Position numbers and translations under genes: made by a program. 64,000 nucleotides of DNA from positions 930,001-994,000 of the forward strand of contig NZ_SPVH01000006.1 of NCBI RefSeq assembly GCF_004614235.1, in the 5' to 3' direction. The stretch is from Brevundimonas intermedia (GTDB lineage: Bacteria; Pseudomonadota; Alphaproteobacteria; Caulobacterales; Caulobacteraceae). The notes under the pieces are model-generated. The model was not told the DNA's origin. It saw only the letters and a list, made by a program, of their open reading frames with translations, and did not search any database. Of the stretch, positions 1-10,779 are shown one piece after another; position 1 is the first letter of the stretch; each line of letters opens with the position of its first letter.

Positions 1-821
1 AGCAGGGCCATGTCTGCCCGCGACTGATCCAGCCAGTCGTTGAAGCGCGGGCTGCGCGGGCCGCGCACCGAGGCGCCGCGCCGGCGCTTGGCGCGCATGG
101 CCAGGCGCGCCTGGACGGCGTTTAGACGCCAGCGCCCGGCGTCCGGCGTCTCGCAGGCATCGACGCCGCATTCGATGAACAGGTCCATCGAGCGCCCCTT
201 GGGCAGGCTGAACATGAATTCGGCGCGCTGGTGCGTCAGGCGGGCGGGCGGCTCGGAGAAGGCGATACAGCTGGAACGATCGACATCGTCCAGGCCGGTG
301 TATCGGAATGTGACGCGGCGGCCGTCGGTGGTCGGGGTGTGGATGGTCCCGCGCTTGGCCCGAGGCGTGCCGCGCACCTGGAAGATGTCGGCGAAGTCGG
401 CACCGAAGTCGAAGGCCAGCGGCAGAAGGATGTCCTCAACGCCATGATTGACCATGCGGATGCGCTCGAACATCCGTCGGCCCCAAAGGAAGCGACGCCG
501 CTCGATATGCAAGACGCCGGCAGGGGCGGACCTGCCGCCCATCGGGGGCAGGGGGCGGTTGGTGGTGTGGCAGGAGAAGAAGACGTTGTCCTGGCTGACG
601 CCGGAAGACAGCCGCGACGGCTTTTGCAGACCGACCGTCATGGCCCAGCGCGACAGGACGCGCGTATCGTCGGCGAACAGGCCGTCGGCGCCGCCCTTCA
701 TGTCGCCCCAGCCGTCCGCGACCAGGAAGGTGTCGCCGTCCTTGAGCGCCATCAACTGTTCGAGGCCGGAAGCCTCGACGGTTTCGCCGGCGGTCAGTTG
801 GGTGGAATAGGCGTCGTCCAT
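1..821 (-). CDS. amylo-alpha-1,6-glucosidase, N-terminal part (partial)
   Basis: Reading leftwards from ATG at 821 gives an open frame to the window edge (about 273 codons). The start MDDAYSTQ and the motif GLFADDTRVLSRW near residue 50 are typical of the N-terminal beta-sandwich domain of bacterial amylo-alpha-1,6-glucosidase (glycogen-debranching-like) proteins. The catalytic (alpha/alpha)6 domain lies outside the window, so activity cannot be judged. The GT4 glycosyltransferase gene ends 150 bp upstream on the same strand; these two families are often adjacent in alphaproteobacteria, which suggests a shared role in cytoplasmic glucan or oligosaccharide metabolism. The family call is firm; the substrate is unknown. 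Confidence 0.8.
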   Translation of the reverse strand, partial: MDDAYSTQLTAGETVEASGLEQLMALKDGDTFLVADGWGDMKGGADGLFADDTRVLSRWAMTVGLQKPSRLSSGVSQDNVFFSCHTTNRPLPPMGGRSAPAGVLHIERRRFLWGRRMFERIRMVNHGVEDILLPLAFDFGADFADIFQVRGTPRAKRGTIHTPTTDGRRVTFRYTGLDDVDRSSCIAFSEPPARLTHQRAEFMFSLPKGRSMDLFIECGVDACETPDAGRWRLNAVQARLAMRAKRRRGASVRGPRSPRFNDWLDQSRADMAL

Positions 822-909
822 GCGGTCTCTTCCCCGTCGTTTGAGGCCTCGGCCGAACGTGTCGCACCCGAATGCGGCGCTCAGGGGCCGCTTGAGTGAT
901 CAAATGAAG

Positions 910-945
910 CAGGCGACGGAGAGTTCATCTCCATCGCCTGTTTTT
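910..945. terminator. hairpin between glycosyltransferase and glucosidase genes
   Basis: A 13-nt inverted repeat (910-922 with 928-940, one mismatch, 5-nt loop) sits about 30 bp past the glycosyltransferase stop. The clean T-run (TTTTTCTTC) is on the plus-strand side, although both neighbours are transcribed on the minus strand. It may still stop minus-strand transcription (CTTCATTTG follows on that strand) or block antisense transcription. Confidence 0.45.
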
Positions 946-970
946 CTTCGATAATCGTCGGCTGCGACGC

Positions 971-2086
971 TTAGGCGATGGCGGCGAAGCTGCGATCTTC
1001 TTCGATGGGACGCAAGGGCGTAATCACATTGCCCAGCGGCGCATCGGCGAAGGGACGACGGGCCAGCAGGTCGCCGTAGACATCCAGGTAGCGGCGGGCC
1101 ATGGCGGTGGCCGAGAACCGCAGGTCGAAACGGGCGCGAACAATCTGGCGGTCCAGCAGATGGGCGCGGCCGGCGGCGGCGATCGCCTGTTCCATCGTGT
1201 CCACCAGGAAGCCTGTGGCGCCGTCCTCGATGATCTCGGGCGTCGAGCCGCAGCGGAAGGCGACGACCGGCGTGCCGCAGGCCATGGCCTCGATCATCAC
1301 CAGGCCGAAGGGCTCAGGCCAGTCGATGGGGAAGAGCAGGGCGTCGGCGCCGCCAAGGAAGGCGGACTTCTGGTGGTCGCCGATCTCGCCGATGAACTCG
1401 ATCAGGGGATTGCCCTCGACCATCGGACGGATCGTCTCTTCCCAATAGCGTTTGTCGGCGGCGTCCACCTTGGCAGCCATCTTCAGGCGCTTGCCCAGTT
1501 TGGTGGCGATTTCGATGGCGCGGTCGGGGCGTTTCTCGGGCGAGATACGGCCCAGGAAGGCGAGGTAGCCCTCGGACTTGGGCGAAAACAGATACTGTTC
1601 GCTCGGCATGCCGTGATGGACGGTCGCCTTCCAGTTGGCGAAATGAAGGGGCTTGCGCTGGTCGTCCGAGATGGAGACCAGGCCGAACTCGCTCCAGCGG
1701 GCATAAACGCCGGGCAGGTCTTTCATGTCGAGGCGACCATGCAGGGTCGTGATCGTCTTGTCCGCATACTGCCGGAACAGCGGGAAATGGATCATGTCGG
1801 TGTGGAAGTGGATCACGTCGAACTCGTTGGCGCGGTCCATCACCTCGCCCAGCATGGACAGGTGGGCGGCGAGGTCGGATTTGAGCGGGGCGGGATCCAG
1901 GCGGATGGCCTGATCGCGGACGGGCACCAGACGCGCTTTGGTGTGGGCGTCGGCGCTGGCGAACAGAGTGACGTCATGGCCCAGATCGACCAGGGCGTCG
2001 GTCAGATGCGCGACGACGCGTTCAGTGCCGCCATAAAGCTTCGGAGGGACGGCCTCGTAAAGCGGGGTGACCTGCGCGATCTTCAT
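971..2086 (-). CDS. GT4-family glycosyltransferase
   Basis: A 371-residue protein from ATG at 2086 (MKIAQVTPLYEAVPPKLYGG); an upstream ATG at 2131 adds only low-complexity sequence. It has the GT-B layout of family 4: an N-terminal acceptor domain with the PPKLYGGTERV loop, then a donor-binding domain with FLGRISPEKRPDRAIE and the EPFGLVMIEAMACGTPVVAF signature with its conserved Glu residues. It should transfer a sugar from an activated donor in the cytoplasm. The minus-strand neighbour is an amylo-alpha-1,6-glucosidase, so a role in making or trimming a storage or osmoprotective glucan is plausible. Donor and acceptor cannot be told from sequence. Confidence 0.85.
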   Translation of the reverse strand: MKIAQVTPLYEAVPPKLYGGTERVVAHLTDALVDLGHDVTLFASADAHTKARLVPVRDQAIRLDPAPLKSDLAAHLSMLGEVMDRANEFDVIHFHTDMIHFPLFRQYADKTITTLHGRLDMKDLPGVYARWSEFGLVSISDDQRKPLHFANWKATVHHGMPSEQYLFSPKSEGYLAFLGRISPEKRPDRAIEIATKLGKRLKMAAKVDAADKRYWEETIRPMVEGNPLIEFIGEIGDHQKSAFLGGADALLFPIDWPEPFGLVMIEAMACGTPVVAFRCGSTPEIIEDGATGFLVDTMEQAIAAAGRAHLLDRQIVRARFDLRFSATAMARRYLDVYGDLLARRPFADAPLGNVITPLRPIEEDRSFAAIA

Positions 2087-2296
2087 GATGTTGTGCTCCG
2101 ACCCCGCACCGGCGGGGGCCGCGGACAACAATGGTCTCGCAACTGCGAAGTTCCATCACGACTTGCGAATTTTCACATAGGTTTCGGTGGGTTAAAGCAA
2201 AGCTGAGCCCGTTTTCGTGTGCGAAATCGTACGTATCGGCCGCGCATTGCCGGCTAAGTGCTTGATGTGACTGATGCGACGTGGGGTCGCATCCGC

Positions 2297-3425
<1,129 letters not shown>

Positions 3426-3433
3426 GGTCGGGT

Positions 3434-3469
3434 AACCGGCGCGAGGAGATCGCGCCGGTTCCGTTTTTT
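3434..3469. terminator. hairpin with T-run between katE and ccrM
   Basis: AACCGGCGCG (3434-3443) pairs perfectly with CGCGCCGGTT (3451-3460) around a 7-nt loop, with CCGTTTTTTC on the plus strand. It starts 10 bp beyond the katE stop and overlaps the region just upstream of the ccrM promoter. The T-run suits plus-strand transcription, where no gene ends; it may insulate ccrM from katE read-through or stop antisense RNA. Confidence 0.5.
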
Positions 3470-5557
3470 CTAGGCCAGCATGCGCACCTTGGGCTCGCGA
3501 TCCCACTGGCGGGTGCGGGCGGGGGCGAGGAAGGCCTTGGCGTCCTTGGACAAATCGATCACGCCTGCGTCCGCCTCGACGCCCGCCTTGTCCAGCAGGG
3601 GCTGGGCCTCGGGGGTGTGGCCGACGGCCTTGAGGTGACCGAAGGCGTCCTTGGCGAAGTCGACCGCGGCGCCTTCCTTCAGCAACTGGGCGCAACCGTC
3701 CTCGGACAGGACGATGGCGACGGCGTCGAACAGGACTGAAGGGCTGCCGGCCAGCTGACCGTCGGCAGCCAGGGTCTTGCCGCCCTTCAGCTTTGCGCCG
3801 CCGATCTTGGGCGCGACGATGAAGACCGAACCGCCGTCGCCCTCGACCGTCGCACGAACGGCGTCGATGACGGCACCGTCGGAGCCGTCGGCGACCAGGA
3901 TGGCGACCTTTCGGCCCTTCAGCGTGTCGGGATATTTGCCGACGATCCGCAGGGCAGGCGAGGCGGCCAGATCGATGGGGGCGACGGCCGGTTCCGACGC
4001 CTTGGGCAAGGGCAGGTTCAGGCCGTCGGCGACGCGCTGGGCTAGCGTCTCATCCACGTTCTGCAGATTGGCCAGAACGCGCTCGCGTACGTGGGACAGA
4101 GACACCTTGGACAGTTCAAACACGATGGCGCTGGCCAAATGGGCCTGTTCGATCTCGGTCTGGGAGCGGAAGAAAAGCCGCGCCTGGCTGTAGTGGTCGG
4201 CGAAGGTTTCGGCGCGCAGCCGGACCTTCTCGCCTTCGACCGGCACGGGCGCGGTGCGGAAGCCGCCCTTGGGATCTTCGCGCGGGCCGCCGTCCTCGCC
4301 CGCCTCGGCCAGGCTGTTGGGTTCATAATTGGCGCGGCCCTTGGGCACGGCCATCTGCATGTGACCGTCGCGCTGGAAGTTCTGGAAGGGGCAGCCCTTG
4401 GCCTGGTTGATCGGGATCTGGTGGAAGTTGACCGTGCCCAGGCGCGACAGCTGTGTGTCCTGGTAGGAGAACAGCCGGCCCTGCAGCAGCGGGTCCTCCG
4501 AGAAGTCGATGCCCGGCACGATGTTGGTCGGCAGGAAGGCGACTTGTTCCGTCTCGGCGAAGAAGTTGTCGGGGTTGCGGTCCAGGACCATGCGGCCGAT
4601 CACGCGGATCGGATGATCCTCTTCCGGCACCAGTTTGGTGGCGTCCAGGATGTCGAAGGGCAGGGCGTCGGCCTGTTCCTGGGTGAACAGTTGCACGCCG
4701 AACTCCCATTCGGGGAAGTCGCCCTGGTCGATGGCTTCATACAGGTCGCGGCGGTGATAGTCGGGATCGGCGCCGGCGATCTTGACCGCCTCGTCCCAGC
4801 AGGTCGACTGCGTGCCCAGCTTTGGCCGCCAGTGGAACTTGACCAGGGTCGTCTCGCCGTCCGCGTTCAGCAGGCGGAAGGTGTTGACGCCGAAGCCTTC
4901 CATCATGCGCAGGCTGCGCGGGATGGCCCGGTCCGACATGGCCCACATGATCATATGGGTGCTTTCCGGCATCAGGCCGATGAAATCCCAGAAGGTGTCG
5001 TGCGCGCTGGCCGCTTGGGGGTAGCCCTTGTCCGCTTCCATCTTCACCGAATGGATCAGGTCTGGGAACTTGATCGCGTCCTGGATGAAGAAGACGGGGA
5101 TGTTGTTGCCCACCAGGTCCCAGTTGCCCTCGGTCGTGTAGAATTTGACGGCAAAGCCGCGCACGTCGCGCGGGGTGTCCACAGAGCCCGCGCCGCCGGC
5201 GACGGTCGAGAAGCGGGTGAACAGCTCGGTCTTCTTGCCGACCTCGGTCAGGATCTTGGCGGTGGTGACGTCCGACAGGCTGTCGGTCAGTTCGAAGAAG
5301 CCGTGCGCGGCCGAGCCGCGGGCGTGGACGATCCGCTCGGGGATCCGCTCATGGTCGAAATGCTGAATCTTCTCGCGAAGGATGAAATCCTCCAGCAGGG
5401 TCGAGCCGCGCGGCCCCGCCTTCAAGGAGTTCTGGTTGTCGCTGATCGGCACGCCGTGATTGGTCGTGGTGCGGGTCTCGGGCGTGCTTGCGGTCTGATG
5501 CAGTTCGCCGGCGTTGCCGAGCGTGGGCGCACCGGCGGGGGTGGGGGTCTTGGCCAT
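3470..5557 (-). CDS. katE: large-subunit catalase HPII
   Basis: A 695-residue clade II catalase converting H2O2 to water and oxygen. The distal His is in [12 protein letters not shown] (His78), the distal Asn in [12 protein letters not shown], and the haem-ligand Tyr in [14 protein letters not shown]. After the catalase core comes the C-terminal DJ-1/flavodoxin-like domain ([16 protein letters not shown]) found only in large-subunit enzymes. ATG at 5557 (MAKTPTPAG) is chosen; upstream sequence is non-family. It is a monocistronic minus-strand gene divergent from murC. AGAAC-N16-CGTT upstream resembles an EcfG general-stress promoter with one mismatch, which would fit stationary-phase or general-stress control. 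Confidence 0.95.
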   Translation of the reverse strand: MAKTPTPAGAPTLGNAGELHQTASTPETRTTTNHGVPISDNQNSLKAGPRGSTLLEDFILREKIQHFDHERIPERIVHARGSAAHGFFELTDSLSDVTTAKILTEVGKKTELFTRFSTVAGGAGSVDTPRDVRGFAVKFYTTEGNWDLVGNNIPVFFIQDAIKFPDLIHSVKMEADKGYPQAASAHDTFWDFIGLMPESTHMIMWAMSDRAIPRSLRMMEGFGVNTFRLLNADGETTLVKFHWRPKLGTQSTCWDEAVKIAGADPDYHRRDLYEAIDQGDFPEWEFGVQLFTQEQADALPFDILDATKLVPEEDHPIRVIGRMVLDRNPDNFFAETEQVAFLPTNIVPGIDFSEDPLLQGRLFSYQDTQLSRLGTVNFHQIPINQAKGCPFQNFQRDGHMQMAVPKGRANYEPNSLAEAGEDGGPREDPKGGFRTAPVPVEGEKVRLRAETFADHYSQARLFFRSQTEIEQAHLASAIVFELSKVSLSHVRERVLANLQNVDETLAQRVADGLNLPLPKASEPAVAPIDLAASPALRIVGKYPDTLKGRKVAILVADGSDGAVIDAVRATVEGDGGSVFIVAPKIGGAKLKGGKTLAADGQLAGSPSVLFDAVAIVLSEDGCAQLLKEGAAVDFAKDAFGHLKAVGHTPEAQPLLDKAGVEADAGVIDLSKDAKAFLAPARTRQWDREPKVRMLA

Positions 5558-5611
5558 CTGGAACCTTGGGGGCGACGGCGTCGACAGGAGTGCGGCGCGC
5601 GTTAACAGCAC

Positions 5612-5636
5612 AACGCGACGGGGATGCGATAGTTCT
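5612..5636 (-). promoter_or_regulatory. possible EcfG (SigT)-type promoter of katE
   Basis: On the minus strand AGAAC (5636-5632), 16 bp, CGTT (5615-5612) differs at one base from the alphaproteobacterial general-stress consensus GGAAC-N16/17-CGTT. It lies 55 bp before the katE ATG, leaving a leader of about 45 nt. A single-mismatch hit in GC-rich DNA can occur by chance. Confidence 0.45.
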
Positions 5637-5739
5637 GTGCGGCATCGCGCACAGGCGGCGCGGTCATCGCCCTCAGAAAAGTTCGCTCCGTACGCGGCGC
5701 GCCCTTCGCATGCGGCGAGGCGGAGTCTATGACGCGACG

Positions 5740-7182
5740 ATGATCGCACGCCTTCGCCCCGTTCCATTCGACCTCGGTCCCGTCCATTTCGTCGGCATCG
5801 GCGGCATCGGCATGAGCGGCATCGCCGAGATCATGCTGAAGATCGGCTATTCGGTGCAGGGCTCGGACGCCAAGGCCAGCGCCAACACCGAACGCCTGGA
5901 GCAGCTGGGCGCTCGCATCTTCATCGGCCATGACGCCGCCCATGTAGGCGAGGGCGTCTCGGCCGTGGTCTATTCGACGGCGGTCAAGGCCGAGAACCCC
6001 GAGATGAAGACGGCGCGCGAGCGTCGCATCCCGCTGGTGCGACGGGCCGAGATGCTGGCCGAGCTGATGCGGCTGCAGTTCTCGATCGCGGTCGGCGGCA
6101 CCCACGGCAAGACGACGACGACCTCGATGGTCGCGGCCCTGCTGGATGCGGCGGGCCTGGATCCGACGGTGGTCAACGGCGGCATCATCAACGCCTATGG
6201 CACCAACGCCAAGGTCGGGGACGGCGACTGGATCGTGGTCGAGGCGGACGAGAGCGACGGCAGCTTCCTGCGCCTCAAATCGACGGCGGCCATCGTGACC
6301 AATATCGATCCCGAGCACCTGGACCACTACGGCGACTTCGACGGGGTGCGGAAGGCCTTCATCGATTTCGTCGAGAACATCCCCTTCTACGGCTTCGCCG
6401 CCGTCTGCCTGGACCATCCGGAGGTGCGGCGGCTGGTCGCCGCCATCGATAACCGGCGGCTGGTCACCTATGGCGTCAATCCGCAGGCCATGGTGCGGGC
6501 CGAGAACATCGACATGGGCGCGGACGGCTGCCGCTTCGACGTGGTCTTCCATGGGGCGGGCGCGGACGCCGACGAGACGCGGATCGACGGCCTGTATCTG
6601 CCCATGGCCGGGGGGCACAACATCGCCAACGCCCTGGCCGCCATCGCCGTGGCGCGCGAACTGAACGTGGCCGATGAGGCGATCAGGACCGGCCTGGCCG
6701 GCTTCGGCGGGGTCAAGCGCCGCTTCACCACGACGGGCGTGGTCGGGGGCGTGCGGATCGTGGACGACTACGGCCACCACCCGGTCGAGATCGCCGCCGT
6801 TCTGAAGGCCGCGCGCCAGGTGGTGCAGAACGCCGAGGGCGACGGCCGCGTCATCGCCGTGGTCCAGCCGCACCGCTACACCCGCCTGCGCGACCTGATG
6901 GAAGAGTTCTCGACCTGCTTCTCCGACGCCGACGCGGTGATCGTGGCCGACGTCTATGCGGCAGGCGAGGCGCCACTGGACGGGGTGGACAAGCATGCGC
7001 TGGTGGACGGCGTCCGCCGCTTCGGTCATCGCTCGGTCCAGGCGCTGGATGGCGTCGAGACCCTGCCGACCGTAATCGCGGGCGAGGCCAAGGCGGGCGA
7101 TCTGGTCGTCCTGCTGGGCGCCGGCGACATCACGAGCTGGGCCTATGCCCTGCCGGGGCAGTTGGAGGCGTTGAACGGCTGA
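5740..7182 (+). CDS. murC: UDP-N-acetylmuramate--L-alanine ligase
   Basis: A 480-residue Mur ligase that adds L-Ala to UDP-MurNAc in the cytoplasm. The N-terminal Rossmann domain has [16 protein letters not shown], the central ATPase domain has the P-loop [11 protein letters not shown], followed by [11 protein letters not shown] and [12 protein letters not shown], and the C-terminal domain has [10 protein letters not shown] and [12 protein letters not shown] at 5740 ([10 protein letters not shown]) is the last in-frame start before the fold; the longer frame upstream overlaps the katE promoter. It opens the mur/ddl/fts cluster. In the usual order murG precedes and murB follows; here a reverse-strand membrane gene separates murC and murB. 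Confidence 0.96.
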   Translation: MIARLRPVPFDLGPVHFVGIGGIGMSGIAEIMLKIGYSVQGSDAKASANTERLEQLGARIFIGHDAAHVGEGVSAVVYSTAVKAENPEMKTARERRIPLVRRAEMLAELMRLQFSIAVGGTHGKTTTTSMVAALLDAAGLDPTVVNGGIINAYGTNAKVGDGDWIVVEADESDGSFLRLKSTAAIVTNIDPEHLDHYGDFDGVRKAFIDFVENIPFYGFAAVCLDHPEVRRLVAAIDNRRLVTYGVNPQAMVRAENIDMGADGCRFDVVFHGAGADADETRIDGLYLPMAGGHNIANALAAIAVARELNVADEAIRTGLAGFGGVKRRFTTTGVVGGVRIVDDYGHHPVEIAAVLKAARQVVQNAEGDGRVIAVVQPHRYTRLRDLMEEFSTCFSDADAVIVADVYAAGEAPLDGVDKHALVDGVRRFGHRSVQALDGVETLPTVIAGEAKAGDLVVLLGAGDITSWAYALPGQLEALNG

Positions 7183-7193
7183 CGGCCCTCGCC

Positions 7194-7871
7194 TCAGAGA
7201 TAGGCGAGGATCATGTTGCCTGCGATGAAGGCTAGGAAGCCAGCCATCACAAAGGCGGTGGCGAAGGAGGACAGCCACTCCTGTCGCCCGCGGATGCCGA
7301 GCACCTCCTGTTCACTCAGGCCTCCGGCGGCAAGCCGTTTCCGGTCCGCTTCGAACAATGGGATGAGGCAGACGAAACATAGCGCCATCGGCAAGAAGAC
7401 GATGACCAGTTGAACCAGGCTGGAAAAAGACGCCCGACCTGCGCTGAACCGCCAAAGGAATGAGGTCAGTGCTTCCTGATGGCCCAAAGGGGCGTAGGCG
7501 GCGATCAACGAGCTCATTCCGACCAGATACAACAGAGCGTAGACCGCGATCTGGCGCGCCCTCCACTTGATCGGTGGAGGTGGCTGGGTGGGCTCTGAAC
7601 CAAAGCCTGGCATCTCCTCGCCGAGCAGGAGTTCGCCAGCCGCCTGCTTGCGCCGGATGTGCCAGAACCATCGATAGGTCGCGGCGTGCAGAATGGGCAG
7701 GCCGATTACGGCGACGAACCCGACCAGAATCAGGTTCAAGACTTCCTCGGCGGTGATGGCGATCGCAGTGTAGGTGTTTACGGCGTAGACGAGCCCGATC
7801 CAGCCCATCAGCATGACCGCCGTCAGAACCATGGAGAAGGCGAGAATCTTGACCACTTGAACGGGTTTCAT
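7194..7871 (-). CDS. multi-pass membrane protein of unknown function
   Basis: A 225-residue protein that I do not recognise. Hydrophobic stretches at about residues 8-30, 45-63, 108-127, 150-172 and 203-224 suggest five transmembrane helices; a cytoplasmic-looking Pro-rich segment (TQPPPPIKW) follows the second. There is no signal peptide cleavage site or catalytic motif. It is transcribed against murC and murB and sits between them, its stop 12 bp from the murC stop. Codon use is less G/C-biased than in the mur genes, so it may be a later insertion. The ATG at 7871 is the only good start (MKPVQVVKIL). Confidence 0.6.
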   Translation of the reverse strand: MKPVQVVKILAFSMVLTAVMLMGWIGLVYAVNTYTAIAITAEEVLNLILVGFVAVIGLPILHAATYRWFWHIRRKQAAGELLLGEEMPGFGSEPTQPPPPIKWRARQIAVYALLYLVGMSSLIAAYAPLGHQEALTSFLWRFSAGRASFSSLVQLVIVFLPMALCFVCLIPLFEADRKRLAAGGLSEQEVLGIRGRQEWLSSFATAFVMAGFLAFIAGNMILAYL

Positions 7872-7963
7872 GACGCGACCCTAGGCGATGCAAGACGGGG
7901 CAGGCCAGCGGCCTTCTTCGTCTATGCTTTGACTTCGGCGCCGGCGCCGTTATCGGACATCGC

Positions 7964-8875
7964 ATGACCCTGAGTGACGATCTTCCTTCCGTGCGCGGCA
8001 AGCTGCTGTGTGGCGAGCCGCTTGGCCCTTACACCTGGTTCCGGGTGGGCGGCGCGGCCGAGGCCTTGTTCATCCCGGCGGACGCCGACGATCTGGCGGA
8101 CTTCCTGAAGACGCTGGACCCGGCTGTGCCCGTGACCGTGCTGGGCGTCGGTTCGAACGTCATCGTGCGCGACGGCGGGGTCGAGGGGGTGGTGATCCGC
8201 CTGGCCGGCCGGCCTTGGGCGCAGATCACGACGGACGGCGATACGATCACGGCCGGCGCAGGTGCGCTGGATTCCATGGTCGCCAAGGCCTCGGCCAAGG
8301 CGGGGATCGCCGGGCTGGAATTCTATGCGGGCATTCCGGGCACTGTCGGCGGCGCCCTGACCATGAACGCCGGCTGTTATGGCTCGGAAACCAAGGACGT
8401 GCTGGTTTCGGCCTGGGGACTGAACCGCAAGGGGGAGCGGGTCGATTACGCTCTGGCCGATTTCGGCTACACCTATCGCCATAGCCAAGCCCCGGCCGAC
8501 ATCATCTGGATCGAGGCGACCTATCGTGGCGCACCCGACGCGCCCGAGGCCGTTGCGGCCCGCATCAACGACATCACCAGCCGCCGCGAGACCACCCAGC
8601 CGATCAGGGAAAAGACCGGCGGTTCGACCTTCAAGAACCCGCCCGGCCATTCGTCATGGAAACTGGTCGACGAGGCCGGCTGGCGCGGCAAACTGCACGC
8701 CGAGACCGGCGGCGGCGCCATGTTCAGCGACCTGCACTCCAACTTCATGATCAACCCCGGCGAGGCCACCGCCGCCGACATCGAAGGCCTCGGCGAGGCC
8801 GTGCGCGCCGATGTCCTGACCAAGACCGGCGTTCAGCTGGAGTGGGAGATCAAGCGGATCGGCCGAGTGCGCTGA
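7964..8875 (+). CDS. murB: UDP-N-acetylenolpyruvoylglucosamine reductase
   Basis: The 303-residue product reduces UDP-GlcNAc-enolpyruvate to UDP-MurNAc with NADPH and FAD. The FAD-binding region is seen in [14 protein letters not shown] and [20 protein letters not shown]; the catalytic Ser lies in [12 protein letters not shown], and [16 protein letters not shown] is the conserved C-terminal segment. Length and the missing long loop fit type II MurB enzymes. ATG at 7964 begins [14 protein letters not shown] directly before the first conserved helix. It is followed by ddl 74 bp downstream. Confidence 0.95.
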   Translation: MTLSDDLPSVRGKLLCGEPLGPYTWFRVGGAAEALFIPADADDLADFLKTLDPAVPVTVLGVGSNVIVRDGGVEGVVIRLAGRPWAQITTDGDTITAGAGALDSMVAKASAKAGIAGLEFYAGIPGTVGGALTMNAGCYGSETKDVLVSAWGLNRKGERVDYALADFGYTYRHSQAPADIIWIEATYRGAPDAPEAVAARINDITSRRETTQPIREKTGGSTFKNPPGHSSWKLVDEAGWRGKLHAETGGGAMFSDLHSNFMINPGEATAADIEGLGEAVRADVLTKTGVQLEWEIKRIGRVR

Positions 8876-8949
8876 TCCCAGCATTAATTGCGCGCTTGCC
8901 GCGAATGATTGACGGCCTGTTAAACATGTAGGCGGCAATCGGATACACC

Positions 8950-9891
8950 ATGGCACGCGCTTTCAAAGACCTTCATGTCGCCGTCCTGATGGGCGGGCTT
9001 TCCGCAGAGCGGGAGGTTTCGCTGTCGTCGGGCGAGCAGTGCGCGCAGGCGCTGGAGCGACAGGGCGTACGCGTCAGCCGCGTGGACGCCGGGCGCGACC
9101 TGGCCAATGTGCTGTCCGGCCTGATCAAGCCCGATGTCGTGCTGAACTGTCTGCACGGCGCCTGGGGCGAGGACGGCTGCGTCCAGGGCGTGTTGGAGAC
9201 GCTGCGGATTCCCTATACGCATTCCGGCGTGCTGGCCTCGGCCCTGGCGATGGACAAGGACAAGTCAAAGGCCGTCTTGCGGGCGGCCGGCATCAAGGTT
9301 CCGGGCGGAGGTCTGTATGATCGCCACGAGGTCGCCAGCCGCCACGTTATCGACCCGCCCTACATCATCAAGCCGAATGCCGAAGGCTCGTCCGTCGGGG
9401 TCTTCCTGGTGCCCGAAGGAGCCAACGGCCCTCAGGCTGAGGTCGGCTATCCGGAATGGCCCTATGGCGAGCAGGTCGTGGTCGAACCCTATATCGCCGG
9501 CAAGGAGCTGTGCGTCACGGTGCTGGGCGAACCAGCCGGGCCGCGCGCCCTGACCGTCACCGACATCACCCCGACCAAGGGTTTCTACGACTACGAGGCC
9601 AAATATGCGCCGGGCGGTTCGGTGCATGTCCTGCCCGCCGTCCTGCCTGCCGCTGTGTTCGAAAAGGCCCTGCGCCAGGCCGAGGCTGCGCACGTCGCCA
9701 TGGGGTGCCGGGGCGTGTCCCGATCCGACTTCCGTTATGACGATGTTAAGGACGATCTGGTCCTGTTGGAGGTCAATACTCAGCCCGGCATGACCCCGAC
9801 CTCGCTCGCGCCCGAGCAGGCGGCCCATACCGGAATGAGCTACGATGATCTGGTTCGTTGGATGGTGGAGGACGCCTCATGCCCGCGGTAG
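8950..9891 (+). CDS. ddl: D-alanine--D-alanine ligase
   Basis: A 313-residue ATP-grasp enzyme making D-Ala-D-Ala for peptidoglycan. Visible motifs are [15 protein letters not shown] at the N terminus, [27 protein letters not shown] (ATP-grasp), the omega-loop [13 protein letters not shown], and [20 protein letters not shown] at the C terminus with metal-binding Glu/Asn. The start at 8950 ([16 protein letters not shown]) places the first strand correctly. The last 13 bp overlap the proposed ftsQ start, indicating translational coupling. Confidence 0.95.
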   Translation: MARAFKDLHVAVLMGGLSAEREVSLSSGEQCAQALERQGVRVSRVDAGRDLANVLSGLIKPDVVLNCLHGAWGEDGCVQGVLETLRIPYTHSGVLASALAMDKDKSKAVLRAAGIKVPGGGLYDRHEVASRHVIDPPYIIKPNAEGSSVGVFLVPEGANGPQAEVGYPEWPYGEQVVVEPYIAGKELCVTVLGEPAGPRALTVTDITPTKGFYDYEAKYAPGGSVHVLPAVLPAAVFEKALRQAEAAHVAMGCRGVSRSDFRYDDVKDDLVLLEVNTQPGMTPTSLAPEQAAHTGMSYDDLVRWMVEDASCPR

Positions 9892-10766
9892 TTCGCGGCG
9901 GTCGGCGACAGAGTTCTAATCAGGCTCCCCAACGCGGCGCGGCTCCCAAAGGGGGAGGGCGGTCGCGTGGCGGGGCCAAGAACGCGTCCGCCATTCCCGG
10001 CAAGATGGCCGCCATCGGCCGTATCGACATTTCCCCCCGCACCGCCGTGATCGCCCTGGGCGCCGGTGCGCTGCTGCTGGTCGGCGTTCTGGCCACGGGC
10101 GCCCGCGCCGAGCGTATCGGCGCCTCGGTCTCGCACGGGGTCGACAATCTGACGGCGGGCATGGGTCTGACGCTCAAGCGCGTGCATATCACCGGCGCCT
10201 CGTCCGAGGCCGAGCCGGCGATCCAGCAGGCCCTGGGCCTGTATTCCGGCCAGCCGATCACCAGCTTGGATCTGGACGCCATTCGCGACCGGGTTCAGGG
10301 CGTGGGCTGGGTCAAGGAGGCGCGCGTGGTGCGCCTGTTGCCCGACACCCTGATCGTCGAGGTCAAGGAACACGACCGCCTCGCGGTCTGGCAGGAAGCC
10401 GGTCAGATCAAGGTCATCGACGCGCGGGGCGAAGTGATCACGGGCGCCGACGCGCGCCGATATCCGACCCTGCCGCTGGTCGTGGGCAAGGGCGCCGATG
10501 TCGCGGCGGGCGAGATCCTGCCGCTTCTGGCCCAACGTCCGCGCCTGATGGGGATGGTGGACGCCCTGGTGCGCGTGGACGAGCGCCGCTGGGATCTGCG
10601 TTTGAAGGATGGCAGCCTGATCCAGCTGCCCGCCACCGAACAGGAGGCGGCCCTGATCCGCCTCGATGCGCTGGACCAGCGCGAACGCCTGCTCGACCTG
10701 GGCTTCGCCCGTGTCGATCTCAGAACCCCGGACGAGGTCGCGGTGCGACCCACCGGCGACGCCTAG
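9879..10766 (+). CDS. ftsQ: cell division protein FtsQ
   Basis: A 295-residue bitopic inner-membrane divisome protein. It has a basic cytoplasmic tail, one transmembrane helix ([18 protein letters not shown], about residues 55-73), a POTRA domain ([19 protein letters not shown] through [17 protein letters not shown]) and the FtsQ/DivIB beta domain. Translation is taken from ATG at 9879 ([10 protein letters not shown]), which overlaps ddl by 13 bp; an ATG 21 bp earlier is also in frame. The ddl-ftsQ-ftsA order is classical, with 13 bp before ftsA. Confidence 0.93.
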   Translation: MPAVVRGGRRQSSNQAPQRGAAPKGGGRSRGGAKNASAIPGKMAAIGRIDISPRTAVIALGAGALLLVGVLATGARAERIGASVSHGVDNLTAGMGLTLKRVHITGASSEAEPAIQQALGLYSGQPITSLDLDAIRDRVQGVGWVKEARVVRLLPDTLIVEVKEHDRLAVWQEAGQIKVIDARGEVITGADARRYPTLPLVVGKGADVAAGEILPLLAQRPRLMGMVDALVRVDERRWDLRLKDGSLIQLPATEQEAALIRLDALDQRERLLDLGFARVDLRTPDEVAVRPTGDA

Positions 10767-10779
10767 GAACATCAAGATC

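Noticed and set aside
5602-7278. 558-codon minus-strand ORF opposite murC
   Set aside because: Shadow of murC with no recognisable motif; typical of GC-rich DNA.
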